Shown: positions 1-9,022 of the stretch, one piece after another
How the letters are laid out: each line of letters begins with the position of its first letter
Numbering within the stretch: position 1 is the first letter of the stretch
Origin: Devosia naphthalenivorans
GTDB lineage: Bacteria; Pseudomonadota; Alphaproteobacteria; Rhizobiales; Devosiaceae
Direction of reading: 5' to 3'
Length of the DNA: 32,320 nucleotides
NCBI RefSeq assembly: GCF_003056355.1
Contig: NZ_PYVW01000027.1
Span: 1-32,320, forward strand
Program-made: the position numbers and the translations under genes
Notes under the pieces: model-generated
What the model was told of the DNA's origin: nothing
The model's input: only the letters and a program-made list of their open reading frames with translations
Database searches by the model: none

Positions 1-158
1 GCAGGCTGCCGCGAAAATCCGACCTGGCAACCATCACCGACGAGCACCTGCAAACCATTGTCGCCCTCTACAACAACACCCCGCGAAAATGTCTCGACTT
101 CCAAACCCCAAATGAGGTCTTCTCCAGCTTCTCTAACCGTGTTGCACTTCAAACGTGA
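1..158 (+). CDS. IS30-family transposase, C-terminal fragment (cut by window edge)
   Basis: The frame beginning at base 3 is open to a TGA at 156-158 and gives about 51 residues. They match the end of IS30-family transposases: a LPRKSDL stretch, then VALYNNTPRKCLDFQTP and a final EVF. In this family the segment follows the last catalytic glutamate of the DDE integrase core. The enzyme cuts and joins the ends of its own insertion sequence. Only the C-terminus is inside the window, so whether this copy is intact cannot be judged. The stop codon lies within the right terminal inverted repeat (139-161), a compact arrangement normal for small insertion sequences. A 5' end of a similar element in the same orientation closes the window at 32119-32320. 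Confidence 0.85.
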   Translation, partial: RLPRKSDLATITDEHLQTIVALYNNTPRKCLDFQTPNEVFSSFSNRVALQT

Positions 159-161
159 GTC
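139..161 (+). repeat. Right terminal inverted repeat of IS30-type element
   Basis: This 23-base stretch is the reverse complement, at 19 of 23 positions, of 32119-32141 at the other end of the window. The inner 11 bases (GTGTTGCACTT) and outer 7 bases (GTGAGTC) match exactly; the mismatches sit between them. Similarity stops after base 161, which I take as the outer edge of the element. Confidence 0.75.
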
Positions 162-165
162 CACC

Positions 166-188
166 TTCCCGCTTTCGCGGGAATGACG
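166..188. repeat. REP-like palindrome beside the IS30 end
   Basis: The sequence TTCCCGCTTTCGCGGGAATG, followed by ACG, is a near-perfect palindrome. It differs by one base from the right arm of the palindromic doublet at 26289-26315. It starts five bases outside the inferred IS30 end. Confidence 0.7.
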
Positions 189-276
189 TTGTGGGTGTTA
201 CATCATCGAAACAAGCAGTCCGGTTGGGGGAGGTCGGCAGCCGCGATATCGTGGCTAACCGGCCCCCGCCCTTGAT

Positions 277-297
277 CCCTCCCCGCAAGGGGGAGGG
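277..297. repeat. GC-rich hairpin downstream of the first ABC gene
   Basis: CCCTCCCC (277-284) pairs with GGGGAGGG (290-297) across a 5-base loop. It lies about 20 bases past the stop of the minus-strand ABC gene. There is no T-tract on the transcribed side, so it may be a dispersed repeat or a 3'-end stabiliser rather than a canonical intrinsic terminator. The rest of 159-318 shows no gene. Confidence 0.5.
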
Positions 298-318
298 TGT
301 TGACTGGACCGTCTTGCG

Positions 319-2181
319 CTACTGCGCGGCGACGGCATCCAGGTCTAGGAAGCCGCCGGATTGGCGTTCCCAGAGGTGGGCGTAGTGGCCGCCGGTGGAG
401 AGCAATTGGGCATGGGTGCCCTCCTCCACGATGCGGCCCTGTTCCAGCACGACGAGCCGGTCCATGGCGGCGATGGTGGAGAGGCGGTGGGCGATGGCGA
501 TCACCGTCTTGCCCTGCATGAGCGTGGTCAATTGCTCCTGGATGGCCGCCTCGACCTCGGAGTCGAGGGCGGAGGTTGCTTCATCCAGCACCAGGATCGG
601 GGCGTTCTTGAGCAGCACGCGGGCAATGGCGACGCGCTGGCGCTGCCCGCCCGAGAGCTTGACGCCCCGTTCGCCGACTTGGGCGTCGTAGCCCACCCTG
701 CCCTCCGGATCCGCCAGGCCCATGATGACGTCCTGTACCTTGGCCTGTTCGGCTGCCCGCATCATTTCCTCGTCGGTCGCCGATTGGCGGCCGTATTTGA
801 GGTTTTCGCGAACCGAGCGGTGGAGGAGCGACGTGTCCTGGCTGACGAGCCCAATGGCGGCCCGAACGCTTTCCTGCGTCACGCCCTTGATGTCCTGCCC
901 GTCGATCCTGATCATGCCTTCCTGCACGTCAAACATGCGCAGTGCCAGATTGACCAGGGTCGACTTGCCGGAGCCGGAGCGGCCTACCAGGCCGATCTTT
1001 TCGCCTGGCGCTATGGTGAGGCTGAAGTCATCTATGACGCTGCCGGATTTGCCGCGCCAATAGTTGAAGTGAACCTTGTCATAGACCAGTTCACCTTTGG
1101 TCACCTCCAGCGCCTTTGCGTCGGGCGCATCGAGCATGGTCAGGGGCTGGGCGATGGTTTCCATCGAGTCCCGGATATTGCCGACCTGGCGGAAGATGGA
1201 CGAGCCGATTTCGAGAATCCACCCGCTCATGTTCATGATCTGGAGGGCAAAGGGAATGGCGGTCGCCACCGCCGCCGCAGTCAGCGTGCCATTGTTCCAG
1301 CCTGCCAGAGCCAGCCAGGTGACGGAAACCACCAGACCCGCGTTCAGCATGAAGAGGACCGACCACATGTAAGTGAAGGTCCGCATCAGCTTGCGGAAGC
1401 TCACGGTATGCTCGACCACGGAGTCGGAGACGTAGCGATCCTCATGGCCGCCGGTGGAGAAGGTCTTGAGGGTCTGGATGTTGGTGTAGCTATCGACGAT
1501 GCGGCCCGTCATCACCGACTTTGCCTCGGATAGCTCTTCGGAGTAGCGAGCAACCAGGGGCATGGTGATGGTGAACAGCACGGCATAGAGTAGCAGCCAG
1601 ACGCCGATGGGGACCAGCAGGACGGGATCGAGTTGGGCCAGCACGATGATGGCGACAACCACGAAGATCAGCGCATACCAGGCAGCATCGATGCTGAGAT
1701 TGACGGCAATCTCAAGCGCTTCGCCGGCCTGGATGATCTTGTTGGCGATGCGACCGGCAAAGTCGTTCTGGAAGAAGGTCCAGCTTTGCCGGATGACGTG
1801 CCAGTGGCTCTGCCAGCGCACCATGCCGACGAGATTGGGCACGATGGAATGGTTGCGGATGACGGTGTCGACCAGGAACACCAGGGGGCGGACCAGAACG
1901 ACGACGAAGACCATCCAGAGCAGGGCCTGGCCATGCTGGTTGAACATGTCGCCGGGATTGGTGGTGGCCAGCATGCCGACGATGAGGCCCACGAAGACGG
2001 GCATCAGCGCATCGGCGACGGAGCCGATGGCAACCAGTACGAAGCGGACAATGAACACTGCCCGAAGCTGGTTGATGAAGTAGCTGACGAATGGACGAAG
2101 ACCCATCGGCGGCTGGCGGTCGGCTGCGAGCGCTACGGGCGAATAGAGATTGTCGAAATAGGCGATGACGCGGTTGAACAT
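319..2181 (-). CDS. ABC exporter half-transporter (fused membrane and ATPase domains)
   Basis: A 620-residue type IV ABC exporter half. An N-terminal six-helix membrane domain (about residues 40-330) is followed by a nucleotide-binding domain. Visible motifs are Walker A GRSGSGKST (400-408), the Q-loop glutamine (448), signature LSGGQ (509-513), Walker B ILVLDE (529-534) and the H-loop histidine (565). All catalytic residues are present, so the site looks active. It starts at an ATG. The upstream gene 2393-4240 is a clear paralogue in the same orientation, 211 bp away, so the two probably form a heterodimer, although homodimers are possible. Such exporters move lipids, peptides or drugs across the inner membrane; the substrate cannot be read from the sequence. 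Confidence 0.93.
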   Translation of the reverse strand: MFNRVIAYFDNLYSPVALAADRQPPMGLRPFVSYFINQLRAVFIVRFVLVAIGSVADALMPVFVGLIVGMLATTNPGDMFNQHGQALLWMVFVVVLVRPLVFLVDTVIRNHSIVPNLVGMVRWQSHWHVIRQSWTFFQNDFAGRIANKIIQAGEALEIAVNLSIDAAWYALIFVVVAIIVLAQLDPVLLVPIGVWLLLYAVLFTITMPLVARYSEELSEAKSVMTGRIVDSYTNIQTLKTFSTGGHEDRYVSDSVVEHTVSFRKLMRTFTYMWSVLFMLNAGLVVSVTWLALAGWNNGTLTAAAVATAIPFALQIMNMSGWILEIGSSIFRQVGNIRDSMETIAQPLTMLDAPDAKALEVTKGELVYDKVHFNYWRGKSGSVIDDFSLTIAPGEKIGLVGRSGSGKSTLVNLALRMFDVQEGMIRIDGQDIKGVTQESVRAAIGLVSQDTSLLHRSVRENLKYGRQSATDEEMMRAAEQAKVQDVIMGLADPEGRVGYDAQVGERGVKLSGGQRQRVAIARVLLKNAPILVLDEATSALDSEVEAAIQEQLTTLMQGKTVIAIAHRLSTIAAMDRLVVLEQGRIVEEGTHAQLLSTGGHYAHLWERQSGGFLDLDAVAAQ

Positions 2182-2360
2182 TGTGAGCTCATCTTGTGAG
2201 CCGCGCCTGACGGAGGTTTGTCCGGGTCAGGTTCGGTATCGATCGGAGTATTTGGTTCTGATGACGCACGCAGAGATGCGGTTGCGGTTGCCATTGGCTC
2301 GGATCGTGATGATGTCACCCATCTGGGTTCTCCTTCGGTTTGGATCAGTTTGCTTGTTTT

Positions 2361-2381
2361 CTTCTCCCTCGAGGGGAGAAG
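2361..2381. repeat. Palindrome between the two ABC genes
   Basis: CTTCTCCCTCGAGGGGAGAA, plus a closing G, folds into an 8-bp stem. It lies 12 bases downstream of the minus-strand stop at 2393. The flank on the transcribed side is A-rich, not T-rich, so it is not a textbook terminator and resembles a dispersed repeat. The remainder of 2182-2392 contains no recognisable gene. Confidence 0.5.
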
Positions 2382-2392
2382 GGAAGAAAGGA

Positions 2393-4240
2393 CTACTGCG
2401 CCGCTTCCTCCTGGTCGGCGTCGAGGAAGCCGCCGGACTGGCGGCTCCAGAGGCTGGCGTAGATGCCGCCGGTTTCCAGCAATTGGCTGTGCGTACCTTG
2501 CTCGACGACCCGGCCCTTGTCGAGGACAACGAGGCGGTCCATCATGGCGATGGTCGAGAGACGGTGCGCGATGGCGATCACGGTCTTGCCTTCCATCAGC
2601 AATTGCAACTGTCCCTGGATGGCTGCTTCCACCTCTGAGTCGAGGGCGGAGGTTGCTTCGTCCAGCACCAGGATGGGCGCGTTCTTGAGCAGCACGCGAG
2701 CAATGGCAATGCGCTGGCGCTGGCCACCGGACAGCTTCACGCCGCGTTCGCCCACATGGGCATCAAAACCATTGCGCCCCTGAAGATCGGAAAGCCCTGC
2801 AATGAACTCCGAGGCTTCCGCCGTTTCCGCAGCACGGAGCATCATCTCTTCGGTCGCATCGGGACGGCCATAGATGATGTTGTCGCGCACCGAGCGATGG
2901 AGCAGCGACGTGTCCTGGGTCACGACGCCAATGTTGGCACGGAGCGAATCCTGGGTGACATGGGCAATGTCGTGCCCATCGATCAGGATGTGGCCATCCG
3001 CCCGGTCGTAGAACCGCAGCAGCAGATTGACGATGGTGGACTTGCCGGCACCCGAGCGGCCGACCAACCCGATCTTTTCGCCTGGGCGAATATGGAGGTT
3101 GAGATTCTCGATGACGCCGCTGTTCTTGCCGTAGTGGAACGACACGTTCTCGAATTTGATGTCGCCCTTGACGACGGGCAAAGCCTTGGCATCGGGCTCG
3201 TCGGCCACGACGCGCGGCAGGGAAATCGAGGATATGCCGTCGCGCACGGTGCCGATGTTCTCGAACAGCGAGGACATTTCCCACATTACCCACTGGCTCA
3301 TGCCCTGGAAGCGCATGACGAGGCCCAGCGATACGGCGAGCGAGCCGGGCGACATGAGGCCCTGCAGCCAGAGCCAGATGCCGGTTGCCGCCACGAAGAA
3401 CAGCAGCAGGGCATTGGACCACAGCACCAATACGTTGAGCACGGTGAACAGCCGCATCTGGCGGTATACGGTGTCGAGGAACTGGTCCATCGCCTCCTTG
3501 GCATAGGTCTCCTCGCGGTTGGAATGCGAGAAGAGCTTAACCGTGGCGATGTTGGTGTAGCTGTCGACAATGCGGCCCGTCATCATGGAACGGGCGTCGG
3601 CCTGGGCCTGGGAGATCTTGCCCATGCGCGGGATGAAATAGACCATCATCGACACATAGGCGGCCAACCACACGAGGAACGGTATGGCCAGACGCCAATC
3701 GGCTGCAGCTGCGAGCACGACAGCGCCGGTGAAATAGACCGTCACGTAGACCAGCATGTCGAGCAGCTTCATGACCACTTCGCGAACGGCGAGCGAGGTC
3801 TGCATTAGCTTGGCGCCGATACGGCCGGCAAACTCGTCCTGGAAGTAGCTCATCGATTGACGGATCAGGTAGCGATGGCTCATCCAGCGGATGCGCTGCG
3901 GGAAGTTGCCCAGCAGCGTCTGGTGCATGGTCAGCGTCGAAAGCAGTGCGAAGGCCGGCACAACGAAGACGACCATCAGGCCCATCAGCGCCAGCTTCCA
4001 GCCGTCGGTCGCAAGGAAGGTTTCCTTGTCGGCATCGGCCAGCCAGTTCACGACATCGCCGATGAAACCGAACACAATGATTTCGCCAATGGCGACGGCG
4101 GCCGCGGCGAACGCCATCAGGGCCAGCCACTTCTTGGCGCCGTGGCTGTAATGCAGGCAAAAAGCCAGCAGCCCCTTGGGCGGCTCAACGGGGTCGCCGG
4201 GGGGATAGGGATCAAGGCGTCGTTCGAACCAACGGAGCAT
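2393..4240 (-). CDS. ABC exporter half-transporter, second of tandem pair
   Basis: A 615-residue ABC exporter half with the same architecture as its downstream neighbour. Membrane helices cover roughly residues 40-320, followed by an ATPase with Walker A GRSGAGKST (394-402), Q-loop glutamine 442, LSGGQ (503-507), Walker B ILVLDE (523-528) and H-loop histidine 559. DNA encoding the two ATPase domains is very similar (compare 560-690 with 2635-2765), which indicates tandem duplication or gene conversion. Neither site shows the degenerate Walker B or signature typical of asymmetric heterodimers. It starts at an ATG and is divergent from pepN across a 307-bp gap. The substrate is unknown. Confidence 0.93.
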   Translation of the reverse strand: MLRWFERRLDPYPPGDPVEPPKGLLAFCLHYSHGAKKWLALMAFAAAAVAIGEIIVFGFIGDVVNWLADADKETFLATDGWKLALMGLMVVFVVPAFALLSTLTMHQTLLGNFPQRIRWMSHRYLIRQSMSYFQDEFAGRIGAKLMQTSLAVREVVMKLLDMLVYVTVYFTGAVVLAAAADWRLAIPFLVWLAAYVSMMVYFIPRMGKISQAQADARSMMTGRIVDSYTNIATVKLFSHSNREETYAKEAMDQFLDTVYRQMRLFTVLNVLVLWSNALLLFFVAATGIWLWLQGLMSPGSLAVSLGLVMRFQGMSQWVMWEMSSLFENIGTVRDGISSISLPRVVADEPDAKALPVVKGDIKFENVSFHYGKNSGVIENLNLHIRPGEKIGLVGRSGAGKSTIVNLLLRFYDRADGHILIDGHDIAHVTQDSLRANIGVVTQDTSLLHRSVRDNIIYGRPDATEEMMLRAAETAEASEFIAGLSDLQGRNGFDAHVGERGVKLSGGQRQRIAIARVLLKNAPILVLDEATSALDSEVEAAIQGQLQLLMEGKTVIAIAHRLSTIAMMDRLVVLDKGRVVEQGTHSQLLETGGIYASLWSRQSGGFLDADQEEAAQ

Positions 4241-4547
4241 TAGAGTTCACCATAAAACGGCCGGACCTGGCTGGTGTCCTGTTGCTTGGCTCCAGCGACA
4301 AAGGATGTCAGGAGCGCAATGGCGGACACAAAGCCGGTCGGAAACTGGATATCGCGCTCGATACGCCCGCAATACGACGCAGAGGAGACACGTGCCGCGT
4401 CGCAAGCAAGCCCTCTCCCCATTATCCCCCCAAATGGGTAGAAGAGTGAACCGAAGCGGTCGCAGGCCGACCAGAATACACAAAAGCGTAGAGTCTGCTG
4501 TTGCGGCTCTGCCACAGTTCATTTCAGACCGACGCGGATTTCAGCAC
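4241..4547. other. Divergent intergenic region, ABC exporter / pepN
   Basis: This 307-bp gap separates the minus-strand exporter from plus-strand aminopeptidase N and should hold both promoters. The pepN frame stays open upstream to 4305, but that extension is arginine-rich and unlike the family, so I treat it as non-coding. A weak CCCATT/AATGGG inverted repeat (4418-4438) is visible. I recognise no confident promoter, operator or small gene. Confidence 0.6.
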
Positions 4548-7187
4548 ATGCGCACCGAAACAGAACACACGATCTACCTCAAGGATTACGCGCCCAGTCC
4601 CTACCGCATCACCGCCGTGGATCTCGACTTCAAGATCACGAGCGAAACGACGCGCGTGCAGGCGCTACTGACGGTGGAACCGCGCGAGGATACGGCGCCG
4701 GGAACCCCGCTGGTGCTGGATGGCGATGAGTTGTCGTTGTCCTCGATCGCCATCGATGGCGCACCGCTGATGCTCTCGGCCTATGTGGCGGACAGCAATT
4801 CGCTGACGATTACCGAGCCACCACTGCGCCGTTTCGTGCTGGAAACCGAGGTCGTGCTGCGACCCGAGGGCAATACGAGCCTGATGGGACTATATCGTTC
4901 GGGCGGCACCTGGTGCACGCAGTGCGAGCCCGAAGGGTTTCGCCGCATCACCTATTATCTCGACCGTCCCGACAATCTGGCTGTGTTCAAGGCGCGCATG
5001 ACGGCGCCGCTCGAGCTTGCTCCCGTGCTGCTGGCGAACGGCAATCTGGTGGACAAGGGCGAGGCCGGCGACGGCATGCACTATGCCGTCTGGGAAGATC
5101 CGTTCCCCAAGCCGGCCTATCTGTTCGCCCTTGTGGCGGGCGATCTGGGTTCGATCACCGACAGCTTCACCACGGCATCGGGCCGCAGGGTGGCGCTGGC
5201 GATCTATTGTGCTCATGGGAAGGAAGAACAGTGCCTTTGGGCGATGGATAGCCTCAAGCGCTCCATGGCCTGGGACGAACGTCGGTTCGGTCGAGAATAC
5301 GATCTCGACATCTTCAACATCGTAGCCGTGAGCGATTTCAACTTTGGCGCGATGGAGAATAAGGGTCTCAACATCTTCAACGACAAGCTGGTTTTCGCGC
5401 AGCCGGAAACGGCCACGGACGGCGACTATGAGGGCATCGAGCGCGTCATTGCGCACGAGTATTTCCACAATTGGACAGGCAACAGAATCACTTGCCGCGA
5501 TTGGTTCCAGTTGTGCCTCAAGGAAGGACTGACGGTTTACCGCGATCAGGAGTTCACCTCGGACGAGCGCAGCCGTGCGGTGAAACGCATTTCCGACGTG
5601 GTGACGCTGCGCGCGGCGCAGTTCCCCGAGGATGGTGGGCCACTGGCTCACCCGGCCCGCCCGGACCAGTACCGCGAGATCAATAACTTCTATACGGCCA
5701 CCGTCTACGAAAAAGGCGCCGAGATCGTTCGGATGCTGGCGACGCTGCTCGGCGAGGCCGGTTTCCGCAAGGGCATGGACCTCTACTTCGAGCGGCATGA
5801 TGGCGAGGCAACCACCATCGAAGCGTTCCTGGCTGTCTTTGCCGAAGCCAACGACATCGATCTCGAGCAGTTCAAGACCTGGTATCTGCAGGCCGGCACG
5901 CCGCGCCTTGTGGCGGAGGACAGCTACGACGCCGCGTCGCAGACTTATACGATCAAGCTCAAGCAGGAAACCAAGCCCACCCCCGGCCAGCCGACCAAGC
6001 AGCCACTGGTGCTGCCCATCAAGTTCGGGCTGATCGGACCCAATGGCAGTCCGATGGGTTGGAGTGGAGCCAGCGGCGCCGAAGTGCGCGATGAAATGAT
6101 CATTCTCGATAGCGCCGAGGCGGAAGTGATTTTCACCGGGGTTGCCAACAAGCCGGTGCTGTCACTGCTGCGGGGATTTTCGGCGCCGGTCAATCTGGAT
6201 ACCAACCTTACCCAGGAAAACCGCCTGTTCCTGGCGCAACACGACAGCGATCCGTTCAATCGCTGGCAATCCCTGCAGGATGTCGGCATGGCGCTGGCGC
6301 TCCAGGCAATCGGTGGCAAGCCATGGGACGATGCTGCCGTCAAATCTTTAGGCGGCGCTTTCGCCGACACGCTTGCCAGCGACACGCTGGATGACGCGTT
6401 CAAGGCTTTAGCTCTGTCCCTGCCGGCCGAATCACAGATTGCCCGCACCATTGGCCGGGATGTCGATCCCTCGCGTATCCACGACGTTCGGGATCAGTTG
6501 TTGGCAGCCGTGTTCGGCCCGTTGGCGATGGCGATGCAAGACGCCTATGGCAGGCTCGACGATGATGCGCCCTATGCACCGGATGCGGCCAGCAATGGGC
6601 GGCGGGCGCTACGCAACAAGCTCCTGGGCCTGCTGGTCGCCAGCAAGGCACCGGGGGCCGAAGCACTCGCAGCGGAACAATATGCTCAGGCGCGCAATAT
6701 GACCGACAGGCTCGCGGCCCTCGCCGCCATGGCGGGCGCCTGGACGGCCGATGCCCCTGCCCTGCTGGCCGACTTCCGCAGCCGTTTTGCGGCCGACCCG
6801 CTGGTGCTGGACAAGTGGCTGGCGGTGACCGCAAGCGTACCGGGAGACGGTGTTATCGACCGTATCCAGGCGGTTCTTGCCGAGCCATCATTCCCCAAAG
6901 CCAACCCCAACCGGCTTCGTTCGCTGGTCGCAACGTTCGCCATGAGCAATCCCACGCAGTTCGCTCGTCCGGACGGCGCCGGGTTCCGATTCGTGGCCGA
7001 TTTCGTGCGCGACATCGACCTTATCAACCCGCAGGTTGCAGCTCGGGTTCTGACCGGTTTCCGCATCTGGCCCATGCTGGAAAGCGGGCGCCGCGAGGCC
7101 GCGAAATCCGCCCTTTCGGAGCTTCAGTCGGGGGGCACGCTGAGCCGCAATACGGCGGATATCCTGACCCGCATGCTGGCGGAATAA
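4548..7187 (+). CDS. pepN: Aminopeptidase N (M1 family zinc metallopeptidase)
   Basis: An 879-residue M1 aminopeptidase that removes N-terminal residues from peptides in the cytoplasm. The exopeptidase motif GAMEN is at residues 267-271. The zinc site HEYFH is at 303-307 and the third zinc ligand is Glu326 (motif HExxH-x18-E). The length is close to the 870 residues of the E. coli enzyme. I chose the ATG at 4548 because the protein then begins MRTETEHTIYLKDYAPSPYR, matching the usual N-terminal beta domain; the open frame reaches back to 4305 with no family resemblance. The ribosome site is weak. It stands alone on the plus strand, with the sensor kinase 174 bp downstream. Confidence 0.95.
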   Translation: MRTETEHTIYLKDYAPSPYRITAVDLDFKITSETTRVQALLTVEPREDTAPGTPLVLDGDELSLSSIAIDGAPLMLSAYVADSNSLTITEPPLRRFVLETEVVLRPEGNTSLMGLYRSGGTWCTQCEPEGFRRITYYLDRPDNLAVFKARMTAPLELAPVLLANGNLVDKGEAGDGMHYAVWEDPFPKPAYLFALVAGDLGSITDSFTTASGRRVALAIYCAHGKEEQCLWAMDSLKRSMAWDERRFGREYDLDIFNIVAVSDFNFGAMENKGLNIFNDKLVFAQPETATDGDYEGIERVIAHEYFHNWTGNRITCRDWFQLCLKEGLTVYRDQEFTSDERSRAVKRISDVVTLRAAQFPEDGGPLAHPARPDQYREINNFYTATVYEKGAEIVRMLATLLGEAGFRKGMDLYFERHDGEATTIEAFLAVFAEANDIDLEQFKTWYLQAGTPRLVAEDSYDAASQTYTIKLKQETKPTPGQPTKQPLVLPIKFGLIGPNGSPMGWSGASGAEVRDEMIILDSAEAEVIFTGVANKPVLSLLRGFSAPVNLDTNLTQENRLFLAQHDSDPFNRWQSLQDVGMALALQAIGGKPWDDAAVKSLGGAFADTLASDTLDDAFKALALSLPAESQIARTIGRDVDPSRIHDVRDQLLAAVFGPLAMAMQDAYGRLDDDAPYAPDAASNGRRALRNKLLGLLVASKAPGAEALAAEQYAQARNMTDRLAALAAMAGAWTADAPALLADFRSRFAADPLVLDKWLAVTASVPGDGVIDRIQAVLAEPSFPKANPNRLRSLVATFAMSNPTQFARPDGAGFRFVADFVRDIDLINPQVAARVLTGFRIWPMLESGRREAAKSALSELQSGGTLSRNTADILTRMLAE

Positions 7188-7361
7188 TGGGGATAACTTG
7201 GAAGAATTTTTCTCATGCTTCTAAGTGACTCAGGGGACTCGTAATTTGCCCCCTCGGCTCCCGAACCGCCACTTCAGGGTCTGGACACGGAGTCCCGGCT
7301 GATTCATTGTTCGTTAAGAACAGATCGGTCGGGGCGACGACCTCACATCAAGGAGATATTC

Positions 7362-9017
7362 ATGCGGTCGGCGGAGACATCCGGCGCCGACGCCGAAGGA
7401 TTCGGCGTGGGCAAGAACGCGAAAGATCCTGGTCGCGTCAAGGCAAGCTCCCCGGCAAAACGGCGCCGGTTCCCGCAGCACATTTCCCCCATCACGGCAT
7501 CGATCGCGCTCACCGCGCTCCTGTCGGCCGCACTTTTCACCATCTACGATACCGCCCGCACTTTCGACACCAACCAGCACCAGTTGCGCCTCATCGGCGC
7601 GACGCTCGCTTCCGAAATCGCAGAACTGGAACCGGACATAGCGAATGCGGTGGTGGACCTCACCACACGCCGTTTTGCCGAGGTGACGCGCGCCAGCTTG
7701 ATCTCCGCAGAAGGCACGCCCCTTAACGCCAGCAATCTGCTCAGCCAGTTCGTACCTGCCGGCCCGCACGGCGTACTCACAGTTGAAAGCTCGGCCGCCT
7801 CCGCCTGGATCGGGATCCTGCAGCGCAGCGCGATAGCCTTCGCGCTTGCCGCCCTGCTCACCGCGCTCACCTGGCGCCCCCGCAAGGGCGGCATGCTGGA
7901 TTTGCAGCAACGCCATAATTATCGCACGCTAGCTTCTGCGATCCCGTTGGGCGTGGCGTGCTGGACCCGATCGGGTGATCTGGTAATCTGCAACGATCAA
8001 TACCGGGAGCGCCTTCATCTGGGCGGCAAACCGGTTACCTACCACGACGTCGTCAAACGCCTGATCGTGGGCGGCTACATGAAGCTTCTCAACGACGACG
8101 CCAACAATCGCTTGCTTGAACTGCACCGCGAGGACGGCTCATGTCTGCTGATCGACGAGCGCCCGCTTGGAGACGGCGGGTTCATGACGCTGGTGAGCGA
8201 CGTTACCGAGCGCAAGAAGGCCGACACGCTACTCAACGCCATCCGTGAAGAACAGCGCCTGCTGGCTCGGCGCTACCATGAAGAGAAGCTCAAGGCCGAG
8301 GCCGCGAGCCGCGCCAAGACCAATTTCCTGGCTCATCTCAGCCACGATATTCGCACGCCGCTCAACCACATCATCGGTTTTGCCGAACTGATGCGGCACC
8401 AGACTTATGGCCCCTTGGGCGACCCCCGCTATGCCGACTATGTTCAATCCATCAAGACTTCGGGCGAACACCTGCTGGCCACCTTTGCGAACATTCTCGA
8501 CCTTGCCGAACTCGACAGCGGACAGAAGGCGCTACGCAGCGATGCGGTCGCCATCGATCTGGTCATGGCGAACGTAGCGCAGCGCTTCACGGCGCAGGCG
8601 GAGCGTGCCGGCATCACCTTTCAGCTGGGCCAGACCTGCGGGGCGATCGTGCATGGCGACCGGTTGGGCCTGACCAGGATGCTGGCCAATGTCGTCGAGA
8701 ACTCATTGCGCTTTACCCGCGCCGGCGGACGCATCACCCTGGCCGCGTTTGCGGCACAGGACGGGGTGGTCGTCGAGATCACCGATACTGGCATCGGCAT
8801 GGATGAAGAACGGTTGGCCAGCCTCTCCCAGCCCTTCGCATTGGGCGATGCGACCTTTACGCGTGACGGGATCGGACCGGGCCTCGGCATCTCGATCTCG
8901 CGCGCCATCGCCGAGCTGACGGGCGGGCGCATGGCCATCGACTCCAGTCCGTCGATGGGTACCACCGTCGCCTTTTCCCTGCCCATCCGGGCGCAGGAGC
9001 AGCTACAGGCCGCCTGA
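7362..9017 (+). CDS. Membrane-bound PAS sensor histidine kinase (orphan)
   Basis: A 551-residue histidine kinase. A basic N-terminus is followed by a membrane helix at about 46-62, a periplasmic segment of ~90 residues and a second helix at about 152-170. Next come a PAS-like region (about 195-280, beginning PLGVACWTRSGDLVICN), a HisKA domain with phospho-acceptor His328 in HLSHDIRTPLN, and a HATPase domain (N-box Asn447, DTGIGM 475-480, glycine-rich loop about 503-511). The start is well supported by AAGGAG at 7350-7355. No response regulator is adjacent, so its partner is elsewhere. The HisKA sequence resembles alphaproteobacterial PleC/DivJ/PdhS-type kinases, but a cell-cycle role is inference only. 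Its end lies 5 bp from the convergent glnE stop. Confidence 0.9.
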   Translation: MRSAETSGADAEGFGVGKNAKDPGRVKASSPAKRRRFPQHISPITASIALTALLSAALFTIYDTARTFDTNQHQLRLIGATLASEIAELEPDIANAVVDLTTRRFAEVTRASLISAEGTPLNASNLLSQFVPAGPHGVLTVESSAASAWIGILQRSAIAFALAALLTALTWRPRKGGMLDLQQRHNYRTLASAIPLGVACWTRSGDLVICNDQYRERLHLGGKPVTYHDVVKRLIVGGYMKLLNDDANNRLLELHREDGSCLLIDERPLGDGGFMTLVSDVTERKKADTLLNAIREEQRLLARRYHEEKLKAEAASRAKTNFLAHLSHDIRTPLNHIIGFAELMRHQTYGPLGDPRYADYVQSIKTSGEHLLATFANILDLAELDSGQKALRSDAVAIDLVMANVAQRFTAQAERAGITFQLGQTCGAIVHGDRLGLTRMLANVVENSLRFTRAGGRITLAAFAAQDGVVVEITDTGIGMDEERLASLSQPFALGDATFTRDGIGPGLGISISRAIAELTGGRMAIDSSPSMGTTVAFSLPIRAQEQLQAA

Positions 9018-9022
9018 TAGCC

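Noticed and set aside
4305..4547. 81-residue N-terminal extension of pepN
   Set aside because: It is arginine-rich and unlike M1 aminopeptidases; the ATG at 4548 gives the expected N-terminus.
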